Below are positions 1-7,311 of a stretch of DNA of 40,990 nucleotides, one piece after another. Position 1 is the stretch's first letter; each line of letters begins with the position of its first letter. Under the pieces are notes generated by a model, which was not told the DNA's origin, did no database searches, and worked only from the letters and a program-made list of their open reading frames with translations. Source of the stretch: an uncultured Prevotella sp. (GTDB taxonomy: Bacteria; Bacteroidota; Bacteroidia; Bacteroidales; Bacteroidaceae); contig CAMVAI010000023.1 of NCBI GenBank assembly GCA_947165435.1, positions 1-40,990 on the forward strand, read 5' to 3'. The position numbers and the translations under genes are program-made.

Positions 1-52
1 CCAGAAGTATTCTGTCTAACTTCTGGGGTTCACTTCATTTTGACACACCCTC
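1..52. repeat. hairpin and possible insertion-sequence end at the left edge
   Basis: An 8-bp perfect inverted repeat (CCAGAAGT at 1-8, ACTTCTGG at 19-26) is followed by a stretch ending TTTGACACACCC at about 52. Read on the minus strand, this begins GGGTGTGTCAAAAT, which looks like the terminal inverted repeat of an IS lying mostly left of the window. No transposase is visible, so this is a weak inference. The hairpin could also be a terminator for the mobilization genes that end at 85. Confidence 0.25.
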
Positions 53-84
53 TTTCTGATAGTGTCGCAGCAGCATGGGCAGTG

Positions 85-603
85 TCATATCCACTCCATG
101 TGGCGCAAAAGCGCGAGCATGGCAACAGAAAAGGCGAAGAACACGGCGGCAATCCACAAAGCCCGCCAAACTGCAGGATTGTGCCACACCGTCAGGTTGA
201 TATAGACAACAATACCGGAAAAAGCGGCCAAGGATAACAAAAGGAACAGCAAGACAAAGGCAATGCAGGCAGGGAGCGACACCTGGCTGACGCTCCGGCG
301 TGCTTCAGCTATCGCGGCATGTACGGACTGCTTGAATGCGGCGGCGGCCCGTTCCCCTGCGTCATGTCCGGCCTTCTCGATGGCAGATATCGTGTCTTCG
401 GAGATATGGAGACGAGTGGCCTGCTGCAAGGTGGCAATCAATGGTGGCAAGCGGTCCTGGCATGCACTGATTTGGGATAATGCACCGGCAATCGCCTTAG
501 CACCCTCGATGACGGCCTTTGCGTCGATCTCCATCTGCTGTTCGGGAGTATACTCGTCGAGCATGCCCCGCAGTTCGTCGGTAGTCATTTGATGGTTATT
601 CAT
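85..603 (-). CDS. mobilization-cassette membrane protein (MobC-like position)
   Basis: A 172-residue protein, 9 bp downstream of the relaxase gene and on the same strand. The N-terminal ~105 residues are hydrophilic, helical and rich in Ala, Glu and Gln. Two hydrophobic segments follow, at about 108-135 and 148-166, separated by a short Trp-containing loop. The protein ends in a short basic/aromatic tail. Third genes in Bacteroidales mob cassettes are often small accessory proteins. A membrane form could bring the relaxosome to the coupling protein, but that is inference from position. No enzymatic motif is visible. The first in-frame ATG gives MNNHQMTTDEL; the second Met at residue 6 is also possible. 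Confidence 0.7.
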   Translation of the reverse strand: MNNHQMTTDELRGMLDEYTPEQQMEIDAKAVIEGAKAIAGALSQISACQDRLPPLIATLQQATRLHISEDTISAIEKAGHDAGERAAAAFKQSVHAAIAEARRSVSQVSLPACIAFVLLFLLLSLAAFSGIVVYINLTVWHNPAVWRALWIAAVFFAFSVAMLALLRHMEWI

Positions 604-612
604 GATTCGGAG

Positions 613-1920
613 TTATCGGTGAAATCTTCGTGGTTTTTTGACAATGCCCAGCTTGAGCCGGGCCATGCGGGCACAGCGTCGGGCGAACTGAAGGTCGGTC
701 TCGTCTTTGTCGCGACCCCAGTCGCTGTCGGTTGAAGAGCCGCCGCCACCGCTGGCTACGGGAACGTCGGGACAAAGCAATGCTGCGAAATAGGCACAGG
801 CCAGATTCGTGAGTGGCTGGAAGTTGACGACTTCGCGGTAGTCGAACTCGTCGTCGAACAGCTGACACACGTCCTTGGGGATGAAGAGGCGATGAGTAGA
901 ACCCTGCACGGCCACTTCTACCTCACGGTGGTCCGGCGACCACACGGTGTAATCGGGTGCTGGCATAGGGCGAGGCATAGGCTTCAAGGGAGCAGGGTTG
1001 GCAGGCACTGGGTTGGCTGTCACGGGTTTGGGAGCCACGGGATAGACTGTCTCGGGTTTGGTTGACACAGGTTTGGGAGCCACGGGGGTGACAGCCACGG
1101 GATTGTGGGGCTGCCGCGTCGGCTCCGGTCTGTGGAGCTTCTGCCATGTGGCATAGAGCCGGGAGCAGGTAAGACTGCGCCCCAGTTCTGAAGCTTTGTA
1201 TTTGGCGTCGCCGTCGATGACGGAATAGCCTCTGACGCGGCCCAGGCTGTCGGTTCGCGCCTTCACCCTAAGCTGACCGTTGGACGGACTCTCGATGCGA
1301 GCGACATATTCGCTCCACGACCAGGTCGGCATCGACATAAGGACAGCTTGGCAGATGGAGGCTATGCGCTGTACGTTCCCCGTGCGGACGTCCATCGCCG
1401 TAGTCCAGCCCCGCCGACGGGCCACAGCCTCGGCGGCACGCTGCGCACGGAGGTGAATATCGTGGTCGTTATTGACATGGCCATCCTCGTCCACCCGACA
1501 GACACCGGCATGCAGATGGGGTATGCCGCCCTTGGACTCGTCGTGCTTATAGACGACTGCCTTGCTACCGGCAAGACAGGTTTGCCGAGAGGTCACCTTG
1601 CCGTTCTTGTCGCGGATGGTCTGTCGGTCGAACTCTCGGATGAAGTCGTACCAAAGCTGTTGCCAGTCCTGCGGGCGGAAGTCGTTGGTATATTCCTTGG
1701 GCGGCGACAGCTCTATCTGGATGAGCGTATTCTTCAGCCTGCCCATGCCGGCTGTAGTAGCCTGCATAGACTCACAAACTCCCATAGCGTCAAGACCTGG
1801 AGGCAGGTGCTGACAGCAGATGAAGTCGATTTTCTCGGGATGTTTCTTGTTCTTCGACTCGCCCATGATGTAGCGGAGATTGTTGATGCCATGCGATATG
1901 GCTTTGGCCTTACCTATCAT
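613..1920 (-). CDS. relaxase / mobilization nuclease (MobB-like, MOBP type)
   Basis: A 435-residue DNA-nicking relaxase that would cleave oriT and pilot the strand during transfer. Motif I has the expected N-terminal tyrosine (Tyr17, in NNLRYIMGESK). The metal-binding histidine motif is at 135-137 (GIPHLHAG) with an additional His126 just before it. The C-terminal third is a proline-rich tract (about 275-325) of repeated APKPV/NPxP units, probably a flexible linker, followed by a short acidic and basic tail. The start codon overlaps the stop of the upstream RHH gene by 4 nt (ATGA), so the two are translationally coupled. The motif arrangement fits the Bacteroidales MobB family. Subfamily assignment would need a profile search. 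Confidence 0.88.
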   Translation of the reverse strand: MIGKAKAISHGINNLRYIMGESKNKKHPEKIDFICCQHLPPGLDAMGVCESMQATTAGMGRLKNTLIQIELSPPKEYTNDFRPQDWQQLWYDFIREFDRQTIRDKNGKVTSRQTCLAGSKAVVYKHDESKGGIPHLHAGVCRVDEDGHVNNDHDIHLRAQRAAEAVARRRGWTTAMDVRTGNVQRIASICQAVLMSMPTWSWSEYVARIESPSNGQLRVKARTDSLGRVRGYSVIDGDAKYKASELGRSLTCSRLYATWQKLHRPEPTRQPHNPVAVTPVAPKPVSTKPETVYPVAPKPVTANPVPANPAPLKPMPRPMPAPDYTVWSPDHREVEVAVQGSTHRLFIPKDVCQLFDDEFDYREVVNFQPLTNLACAYFAALLCPDVPVASGGGGSSTDSDWGRDKDETDLQFARRCARMARLKLGIVKKPRRFHR

Positions 1921-2363
1921 TGTGCAGCCTCCTTTCCGTCGTCGTTCGTTGTGCGCGGACGGAGGGCTTTCCTGTCCCTCACCTCGCGGATGAAATGGGT
2001 CATGGCCTCAGCGATGGGGCGCACCTCGTTGTACCATTTCTCCATCATTTGGCGGTTATGGAAGAGTTTTCGTTTCTCTTCACCGGAGAGTCCGCTGATG
2101 GCGTTGATGAGGTTTGCGTTGTCGGAGCGGACTTGCGCCAACTGGGTGATGAGCAGCTTGTCCTCGGCAGTGAACCGGGCTACCGGCTCATAGCCTAAGG
2201 CGCGGGCACGAAGGTAGCTGCTTAGAGTCATGCCGCACTTCTTGGCGGTCATCACGATTTCAAGACGCTCTCTCGACGTCACCTTGCAGTGGATTTGCTC
2301 GCTGCACTTGTCCTGTGGGGCTTTGGTCCGTACAGGACGGTTTTTGTTCTTATTATTGTCCAT
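1917..2363 (-). CDS. relaxosome accessory protein, ribbon-helix-helix (MobA/MobC family)
   Basis: A 148-residue basic protein. The segment at about 24-55 (EQIHCKVTSRERLEIVMTAK then GMTLSSYLRARALG) has the beta-strand/helix/helix pattern of ribbon-helix-helix mobilization proteins, which bind oriT and help the relaxase. The C-terminal half is helical and charged (about 65-135), a likely oligomerization or relaxase-contact region. It is first in the mob operon, next to the structured 2395-2530 region, where such a protein would bind. It overlaps the relaxase gene by 4 nt. Confidence 0.82.
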   Translation of the reverse strand: MDNNKNKNRPVRTKAPQDKCSEQIHCKVTSRERLEIVMTAKKCGMTLSSYLRARALGYEPVARFTAEDKLLITQLAQVRSDNANLINAISGLSGEEKRKLFHNRQMMEKWYNEVRPIAEAMTHFIREVRDRKALRPRTTNDDGKEAAQ

Positions 2364-2394
2364 AAAAAACTTTTTAGAATTTACACATTATTAT

Positions 2395-2530
2395 ATATAT
2401 AGAAAGGTGCGAGTCAAGGAGCACCAGGCCTCCCTGCGACCTTTTGGGAGGCGGGGCGAGAACGCCTGGTGGACAACGACCTTTGGGAACGGTGCTACCC
2501 TGGCATATCTCGCTCTGCAAAAAACGTTCT
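2395..2530. other. probable origin of transfer (oriT) region
   Basis: A GC-rich non-coding segment upstream of the mob operon with nested inverted repeats: CACCAGGC (2422-2429) with GCCTGGTG (2464-2471); CCTCCC (2429-2434) with GGGAGG (2446-2451); and AGCACC (2420-2425) with GGTGCT (2491-2496). An imperfect direct repeat, CGACCTTTTGGGAG (2437-2450) and CGACCTTTGGGAAC (2477-2490), lies across it. This density of structure beside an RHH protein and a relaxase is typical of oriT. The nick site cannot be assigned by eye. Nothing else is seen in the 2364-2634 gap. Confidence 0.55.
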
Positions 2531-2634
2531 GATGCTGCCCGGAGGCGTTCGGCATTTTGTTGTGACGTACATGGGTAGGTTCGGGCGATAGTCCTGACAA
2601 GTCTTGTAGGATACAGTAATATTGGTCGTTAGTA

Positions 2635-3105
2635 TCATAGGCAGTTCCCTCCTTCTTCTGTGGTTACGTGCATAAGATAATTACGATGATAGGGATTGTC
2701 GATTACCATGCCATTTATAGTCCAATTCCTTACAAAAGGAAATGTGACAGTAGATGCAACAGTTGACTTTTGCACATTAATAAGACCAACGCTCTCCATC
2801 TCGGCCATCAACCGACGGATGACCTTACGGCCAATGCTCCATTCTGCTTGGAGTTGTAATTCTGAGTACTGGGCTTGTCCAGCATTAAGTGACAGTGGCC
2901 TACGGAATCCTGTACTTGTCACGGGCATCAATTGCATCCGCGAAAGTAGGTCGTGCATCAGAGTACGATGGCAAACGATATATCCATCGTTTGTTTTCGT
3001 TGTTCCTGCGAGCCATTTTCCAGCCCGACCTGACAGGGTTACGACCAGATGGTCATAACCTGTCAGTGTTCGGAACTGATAACGTTCATTGTTCTGCTTC
3101 TTCAT
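2635..3105 (-). CDS. hypothetical protein with winged-helix-like C-terminus
   Basis: A 156-residue protein I do not recognise. It starts MKKQNNERYQFRTLTGYDHL. The segment at about 75-125 (ELQLQAEWSIGRKVIRRLMA then SVGLINVQKS) reads like a winged-helix turn: two helices, then a beta-hairpin. The phrase 'primary helix, recognition helix, GLI-V' is common in replication initiators and element-encoded regulators. It is the last gene of a tightly packed minus-strand run (3105, 3629, 3791, 4113) with gaps of about 2-17 bp. It lies just before the putative oriT, so a role in replication or excision is possible but unproven. Confidence 0.6.
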   Translation of the reverse strand: MKKQNNERYQFRTLTGYDHLVVTLSGRAGKWLAGTTKTNDGYIVCHRTLMHDLLSRMQLMPVTSTGFRRPLSLNAGQAQYSELQLQAEWSIGRKVIRRLMAEMESVGLINVQKSTVASTVTFPFVRNWTINGMVIDNPYHRNYLMHVTTEEGGNCL

Positions 3106-3122
3106 AGCCTATAGCTCTAATG

Positions 3123-3629
3123 TTATTTAAGAGGACTTGAATTAGAACCATAACTACTTGTCTGAGGGGTAGTCCTACCAACTGAAATCTTGTCCAGACC
3201 CACGCGAGCCTGTTCTACATAGGAAGCATTCACAGCCAAGTCCATCAGTGCTTCATAGACTGTAAGAAGTTGTAGCTTGCAACAGAAATCGACAGCTCGC
3301 TTCGACAGATTGGAGGCACGATGGATTCGATGTGCCTGAATCTGTTGTGCGCTGTTCTGCTCCTTTTTCAAACCACTATTCAAGTAGCGGTTGAGGGCAA
3401 GCTGATCATCACTTGAGAAGGTCGTTATAGTAACCTTCCCATCCGCTAAGGCTATTGCAAGTCTGAGGGCATCAGCCTCATACGGGCCGATACTCGACAG
3501 AAACTGGCGAATAACTTTAGTGTCCTTTTCACTTAGAGCCTTCTGCTCTTTACTCGTTGACTCCTTCTTCTGGGAGTCGGCGACAGCTGCAACCTTGTTG
3601 TCCTGTCGCGTGAAAACATTCTCGTTCAT
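3123..3629 (-). CDS. hypothetical element protein, helical
   Basis: A 168-residue hydrophilic protein with a Lys/Glu/Ser-rich N-terminus (to about 35), a helical middle (about 36-145) and a disordered Ser/Thr tail. No known motif is recognised. It sits 17 bp upstream of the 2635-3105 gene and 11 bp downstream of the small broken frame at 3641-3791, so it is probably co-transcribed with both. Base composition is AT-rich like the rest of the cargo block. No membrane segments or signal peptide are present. Confidence 0.6.
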   Translation of the reverse strand: MNENVFTRQDNKVAAVADSQKKESTSKEQKALSEKDTKVIRQFLSSIGPYEADALRLAIALADGKVTITTFSSDDQLALNRYLNSGLKKEQNSAQQIQAHRIHRASNLSKRAVDFCCKLQLLTVYEALMDLAVNASYVEQARVGLDKISVGRTTPQTSSYGSNSSPLK

Positions 3630-3640
3630 TGTATAATAAC

Positions 3641-3791
3641 TTAAACTATGAGTAGGTTTTGATTTAATAATGTTTTATACTGCTTAAGACACACTTCCGG
3701 TAGGAAGCCATACCGCAACTTGAAACCGTACCCCATATAGTTCTGCTGGTCTTTATCTAATCTTCTTGTGTTCGAGGATATAACCTTCCAT
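3641..3791 (-). pseudogene. small gene of about 50 residues, apparently frameshifted
   Basis: An ATG at 3789-3791 follows the stop of the DUF3853-like gene by one base and is preceded by a strong Shine-Dalgarno-like AAGGAGGG, which is unusual in this phylum. The frame reads MEGYILEHKKIR and stops at 3753. In the +1 frame, the sequence continues without interruption as ...RRLDKDQQNYMGYGFKLRYG... to a stop at 3641, just before the next gene at 3629. Together they would make one basic protein of about 50 residues filling the gap. Either a 1-nt indel broke it, or it uses a programmed frameshift around AAGAAGATTAGATAA. Confidence 0.45.
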
Positions 3792-3792
3792 A

Positions 3793-4113
3793 TTATCCCT
3801 CCTTATTAATATTACCAGCTAGTTGAAGAGCCAGCCCCACATCAAGAACGATCTTACGTCCAACTTGGGATATGGCCTTATTGATAAGTCCACTCTTTTT
3901 GATACGGTTGGCAGTAGGTATGCTACAACCGAAGGTGTCAGCAATCCCTTTGATACCATAGGCCAGCTTTCTTTCTGTTGTAGGGACTTTATCCTCAGCT
4001 ATGTTTTTCTGTGCCAGAATCCCTATATTATTAATAAGGTAGGCAAGCTCCTCGCCAGACATATAACAGACAGGTTTATGGAGCAGTTGTTCTAATGACA
4101 TTATTTTATTCAT
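3793..4113 (-). CDS. DUF3853-like DNA-binding / excisionase-type protein
   Basis: About 106 residues. The middle (about 65-90: KGIADTFGCSIPTANRIKKSG) is a clear helix-turn-helix. It is followed by a short strand with Gly-Arg-Lys (VGRKIVLDVG) like the wing of MerR/Xis-type excisionases. The layout, with an N-terminal 'MSGEELAYLI' helix, matches the DUF3853 family carried by Bacteroidales mobile elements. I chose the ATG at 4111-4113 (MNKIMSLEQ); an ATG four codons upstream is possible. A TAnnTTTG promoter lies about 90 bp upstream. A role in excision or in regulating the integrase is inferred from fold and context. Confidence 0.72.
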   Translation of the reverse strand: MNKIMSLEQLLHKPVCYMSGEELAYLINNIGILAQKNIAEDKVPTTERKLAYGIKGIADTFGCSIPTANRIKKSGLINKAISQVGRKIVLDVGLALQLAGNINKEG

Positions 4114-4201
4114 AATATAAAACATTTAAATTAATACTCGTCAAGGCAGATTCCAAAGACAATAACTATCACTGCACATATAGCTTGAACTTTATGCGGT
4201 G

Positions 4202-4209
4202 CAAAGATA
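4202..4209 (-). promoter_or_regulatory. promoter -7 box for the 4113-2635 gene run
   Basis: TATCTTTG on the minus strand matches the Bacteroidota -7 consensus TAnnTTTG. It is about 90 bp upstream of the DUF3853-like start. No convincing -33 TTG is seen. Confidence 0.5.
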
Positions 4210-4263
4210 CCCTATAATATTGAAGGGTCTATGTGAATAAAAAGTTAGTTTTATAATAAAAGC

Positions 4264-4302
4264 AAAAACGCAAATAGCTTATTGTCAACCATTTGCGTTT
4301 AT
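4264..4302 (-). terminator. hairpin terminator after the 5404-4344 gene pair
   Basis: A 10-bp perfect stem, AAACGCAAAT (4266-4275) with ATTTGCGTTT (4291-4300), around a 15-nt loop. It starts about 43 bp after the stop of the 4344-4757 gene. It is A-rich on one flank, giving a T run on the minus strand. Confidence 0.5.
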
Positions 4303-4343
4303 GCTCAAATTCAAATTGAAGGAAAATGTGGTAAATTTGTGGT

Positions 4344-4757
4344 TTATGTGTGGTTGGAGGTCTTACCGCGAGCTTTAGAGATAGCCTCTGCGAGTTCTGA
4401 AACGATGATTTTGTTGTCCCTCAAGTCTGCGAAATCATTTCTTATGGGGTCGCTATAATGAGACTTATAATAATTTTGTTTTATACTGGTAGCTTTCAAA
4501 ATTTCTGTTAACCAAAAGTCCCTGATACTCTTTGTAAATCGTTTTTCTTCTGCCAATACATGTAAAAAGTAGCAGAATCGGTATTTTTCCTTACTGCGCA
4601 TAAATATTGAATTCTCAGCACACCTTAGATTAAGTAGATTTGCAAACTCTATTTCATCAACATCTTCAAAAAAATATTGACAGCATTGGTAAAGATGATA
4701 GCACCACAAAGTACTAACATATACTATTGGCTTAGTTGTTGAGTTAACTACCATCAT
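4344..4757 (-). CDS. hypothetical cargo protein B
   Basis: A 137-residue protein rich in Tyr, Phe and Cys, with no recognised family. An aromatic helix (about 10-30: VYVSTLWCYHLYQCCQYFF) is followed by charged helices. It is not clearly a membrane segment, because it holds several polar residues. Its start overlaps the stop of the upstream gene by 4 nt (4754-4757), so the two genes are coupled and probably work as a pair. AT-rich composition marks it as cargo of the element. A defence, anti-defence or regulatory role would all be guesses. Confidence 0.55.
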   Translation of the reverse strand: MMVVNSTTKPIVYVSTLWCYHLYQCCQYFFEDVDEIEFANLLNLRCAENSIFMRSKEKYRFCYFLHVLAEEKRFTKSIRDFWLTEILKATSIKQNYYKSHYSDPIRNDFADLRDNKIIVSELAEAISKARGKTSNHT

Positions 4758-5404
4758 ACACCTTCCTCCATTTTTATCTCTTCAATATTAGGGAAGATGA
4801 CCATGATAGCTTCATAAATCTGTCTTTCTAAAAGGAAGAGCCATTTGAGATTGAAATTATCAAGACCGTATAACTTACGCCGTGCTCTTTCAAGATCCAT
4901 TCTGGCATTCCGTGCAATCATGCTTGCTTCTTTTTGCTTGTCGTACAACTCATAACATTCTTTCTTGAGTTCTTCATAATCAGGATCCCTCTCGTCCATA
5001 TTATCCAGCCTATGATCAAGAGTAAGATAGTCGTGATACACCTTTTGAGAATGCTCATCACTCTTTTCCCATTTTAGAATCAAAGGAGCAAGATAATTAT
5101 CACAATCTGACTTTACTTCAAATTCGTCAAGACATTTTCTGTTGTTTTTATACAGATTTAAGAACATCTGAGTTTCCTCATATATCCCTTTTGCTACTTC
5201 TGGGGTAATTGATAAATCGTATAAATCGGACAGACTTACTTCTTCTTGTGTAAATATTGAGCCTATGTCGCCATAGTCTTTGAAAAAGTACATCAGTCTT
5301 AGTTTCTCTTCAAAACTAAGATTTCCGTTCTTTAAATACTTTGTAGCGAGTTTATTTACAGTATGTAAATCCGCCAACAAGTTGTTCGCATTAAAACCCA
5401 TCAT
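4754..5404 (-). CDS. hypothetical cargo protein A, coiled-coil
   Basis: A 216-residue acidic, helical protein. The segment at about 120-185 (HRLDNMDERDPDYEELKKEC, then KQKEASMIARNARMDLERAR) looks like a coiled coil. No catalytic motif or membrane segment is seen, and I do not recognise the family. It is first of a two-gene unit with 4344-4757 (ATGA overlap). A TAnnTTTG box about 40 bp upstream would serve as promoter, and a hairpin at 4264-4302 ends the unit. An independent promoter and terminator inside the element suggest an accessory cargo function rather than part of the transfer machinery. Confidence 0.58.
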   Translation of the reverse strand: MMGFNANNLLADLHTVNKLATKYLKNGNLSFEEKLRLMYFFKDYGDIGSIFTQEEVSLSDLYDLSITPEVAKGIYEETQMFLNLYKNNRKCLDEFEVKSDCDNYLAPLILKWEKSDEHSQKVYHDYLTLDHRLDNMDERDPDYEELKKECYELYDKQKEASMIARNARMDLERARRKLYGLDNFNLKWLFLLERQIYEAIMVIFPNIEEIKMEEGV

Positions 5405-5442
5405 CGTTTATAGAGGTATAAAGAATACTCTTAATATGCGTG

Positions 5443-5450
5443 CAAAGATA
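5443..5450 (-). promoter_or_regulatory. promoter -7 box for the 5404-4344 unit
   Basis: TATCTTTG on the minus strand, about 39 bp upstream of the ATG at 5404. It matches TAnnTTTG. Confidence 0.5.
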
Positions 5451-5538
5451 CGAAAATTCCTTCAGATTTGATACATCGTGACATGATTTCACTCAGAAAA
5501 ATATCATCATAAAGGATATCAGACACATATAAAGATGC

Positions 5539-5588
5539 TTTTATTTTGCTGCAAATGAAACTTTTTGCTCGTTTGCAGCAAAATAAAA
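5539..5588. terminator. strong hairpin, likely bidirectional terminator after the integrase
   Basis: A perfect 17-bp inverted repeat (5539-5555 with 5572-5588) and 16-nt loop. It is A/T-rich at its outer ends so that either strand would end in a T-rich tract. It begins 6 bp after the integrase stop codon. ATGC/GCAT outside the stem extends it with one bulge. Confidence 0.7.
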
Positions 5589-5594
5589 CGCATT

Positions 5595-7097
5595 TTACTT
5601 TCCCATTAGCAGGGCGAACAACTCTTCTTTCGTCATCGACTCCTTTATCATTTTAACTAATTCCTCCTTGCTGAAATCTTTTTGATGCAGGGACTTCAGT
5701 TCTTCGAGATCCAGCAAATAGGAATTGTACTGCATCTGTTCCTCTATGGGGTAAGGCGAGATATACCGCTTGGTAATCTGTCCTGTATTACCTACGGAAT
5801 GCCCCATTGCAAAGCTGATGTAGTCCATTGGTACTTTGGCACGGCTCATGTTTGTAGCAAAACTATGACGGGCAAACGTCGAAGATGGTTCTATCTCCCA
5901 GTCCATGATCTTGGCTATCTTCTTCACCCGGTCAGCCACATTATGGTTCTCCTGGTGTATCTTGTCCCTTGCCTTCTTGCTGTCGGGGTCTATGCCTTCG
6001 CCAAGCAGGAAGGGGAAGAGCAACTCACCCTTATTGGCGGGTGTAGCCCAATCGTCCAGTATTCTTTTCAGTGGTGGAATGATGGGGATGATAACCTCAG
6101 AACCTGACTCTGAATGGTCTTTCGTCTTATGACGGAAGAAACGAAGTGCCTTATGCTCAGAAATGTCGAAGTAGTCATCGTAGCGGAGCAAAGCCAGATC
6201 ATAGAGATTGCATCCATTGCAGAGATATTGTGCGAGGAACATACCCAAACTCTGCTTCATCTGCTCTGGATGCTTATAGGTCTCAGGGATTATGCCATCC
6301 GTATAAAACTCATACAGTTCTGTCATCTGCTCAACCGTCAGGAACTCAGCCTTTCGTGAAGAACCAGACGGAATCTTCACTTTCATCGGGTCTGTAGCAC
6401 TGAACGGATAGTCCTTCTCACGCATGTAGCCATTACTGATACAAGCCTTGAACACCACACGGATAGCACGGAGGTAGAAACCGATGGTGGTCTGTGTGTA
6501 CCTCATATCCTTCATATAGGCAATCCACGTCTTAACCATATCCACGTCCACATTGTAGCCGTCCTTGGCATTATAGACACCACTCTTGATAAAACAGTCA
6601 CGTGCATTACGATATGTCTCTGCCGTACTTGCCTTCTTCTGTGATATGACTTCATTCCACAGACCAATGAACGAATTAGCATAGGGAGTAGTGCTTTCGT
6701 CAGAACTGCCGTAGGTGGAGATACGCCCTGTTATCACGGCACGGATGTTATCAACTGATTTCAGTGTTCCTTTGTTGTACATGTCTCGTACAAGGTCAAC
6801 ATACTGGTTGTATAGTTCTACCAGCCTGTTCCTGTCAATGAAGTTCTGGCTCTGGTTACCACCACGTCCACGCCCGTCAGCCTTGTTAATGGCATCAAAC
6901 TCTTCTACCGTGTACTTGTTACCCAGATGGAAGAAGTACCTGCTGCCGTTCACAGTAAACCGAATAGAGGCATGATATTTCCCTTTCTCGTCTCTATACC
7001 TTGTATCAAGGGTTAGCGAAACGGTGCAATTTCCCATAGTCAGCGACTCCATGTTGGGTATCTTCTCCCTCTTCTTTCTTTCAGTCATTTCAGTCAT
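5595..7097 (-). CDS. tyrosine recombinase / integrase of the element
   Basis: About 500 residues, the usual length for Bacteroidales phage-type integrases. Domain order is an arm-binding N-terminal domain (to about 110), a SAM-like core-binding domain (about 145-240) and a catalytic domain (about 265-460). Visible catalytic residues are Arg in ARHSFAT (about 410), His in FAMGHS (about 433) and the nucleophile Tyr in TKRYISPYP (about 445). The first catalytic Arg normally found in box I is not seen: the segment reads CNGCNLYDLALLR. A similar absence is known for IntDOT-type recombinases. A Lys/Glu-rich tail follows. I chose ATG at 7097; TTG at 7106 and ATG at 7088 are alternatives. Its promoter faces the tRNA-derived attachment site. 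Confidence 0.92.
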   Translation of the reverse strand: MTEMTERKKREKIPNMESLTMGNCTVSLTLDTRYRDEKGKYHASIRFTVNGSRYFFHLGNKYTVEEFDAINKADGRGRGGNQSQNFIDRNRLVELYNQYVDLVRDMYNKGTLKSVDNIRAVITGRISTYGSSDESTTPYANSFIGLWNEVISQKKASTAETYRNARDCFIKSGVYNAKDGYNVDVDMVKTWIAYMKDMRYTQTTIGFYLRAIRVVFKACISNGYMREKDYPFSATDPMKVKIPSGSSRKAEFLTVEQMTELYEFYTDGIIPETYKHPEQMKQSLGMFLAQYLCNGCNLYDLALLRYDDYFDISEHKALRFFRHKTKDHSESGSEVIIPIIPPLKRILDDWATPANKGELLFPFLLGEGIDPDSKKARDKIHQENHNVADRVKKIAKIMDWEIEPSSTFARHSFATNMSRAKVPMDYISFAMGHSVGNTGQITKRYISPYPIEEQMQYNSYLLDLEELKSLHQKDFSKEELVKMIKESMTKEELFALLMGK

Positions 7098-7107
7098 TTT
7101 TATCAAA

Positions 7108-7194
7108 TCTGAACAAATTTTGGTTATCTCGAAATTCTCAATCCTCTGAAACCCCTTTGAATACTGGCATTTCGTCTGAACAAATTTTGGTTAT
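7108..7194. repeat. pair of 20-bp direct repeats upstream of the integrase
   Basis: The sequence TCTGAACAAATTTTGGTTAT occurs exactly at 7108-7127 and again at 7175-7194, 67 bp apart (start to start). Both lie between the integrase start and attR, within the predicted leader. This is the expected place for arm-type integrase sites. Binding there could also repress the integrase gene. Assignment as arm sites is inference. Confidence 0.65.
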
Positions 7195-7239
7195 TAATAC
7201 TCATATTTACCCAGTTTCTTGGAGTATCATAAAGTGCTG

Positions 7240-7247
7240 CAAAATTA
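7240..7247 (-). promoter_or_regulatory. integrase promoter -7 box
   Basis: TAATTTTG on the minus strand fits TAnnTTTG. Transcription would start near 7233 and give a leader of about 135 nt that contains both 20-bp repeats. Confidence 0.45.
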
Positions 7248-7311
7248 CTAACTTTCTGTGAATCAGCCACATCCGTTTAAACACAATATCACAAAATATT
7301 ACATTTTTTAA

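Noticed and set aside
2391..2600. A 69-codon minus-strand open frame across the oriT candidate
   Set aside because: It has no sensible start context or domain, and the region's inverted repeats explain it better as a non-coding site.
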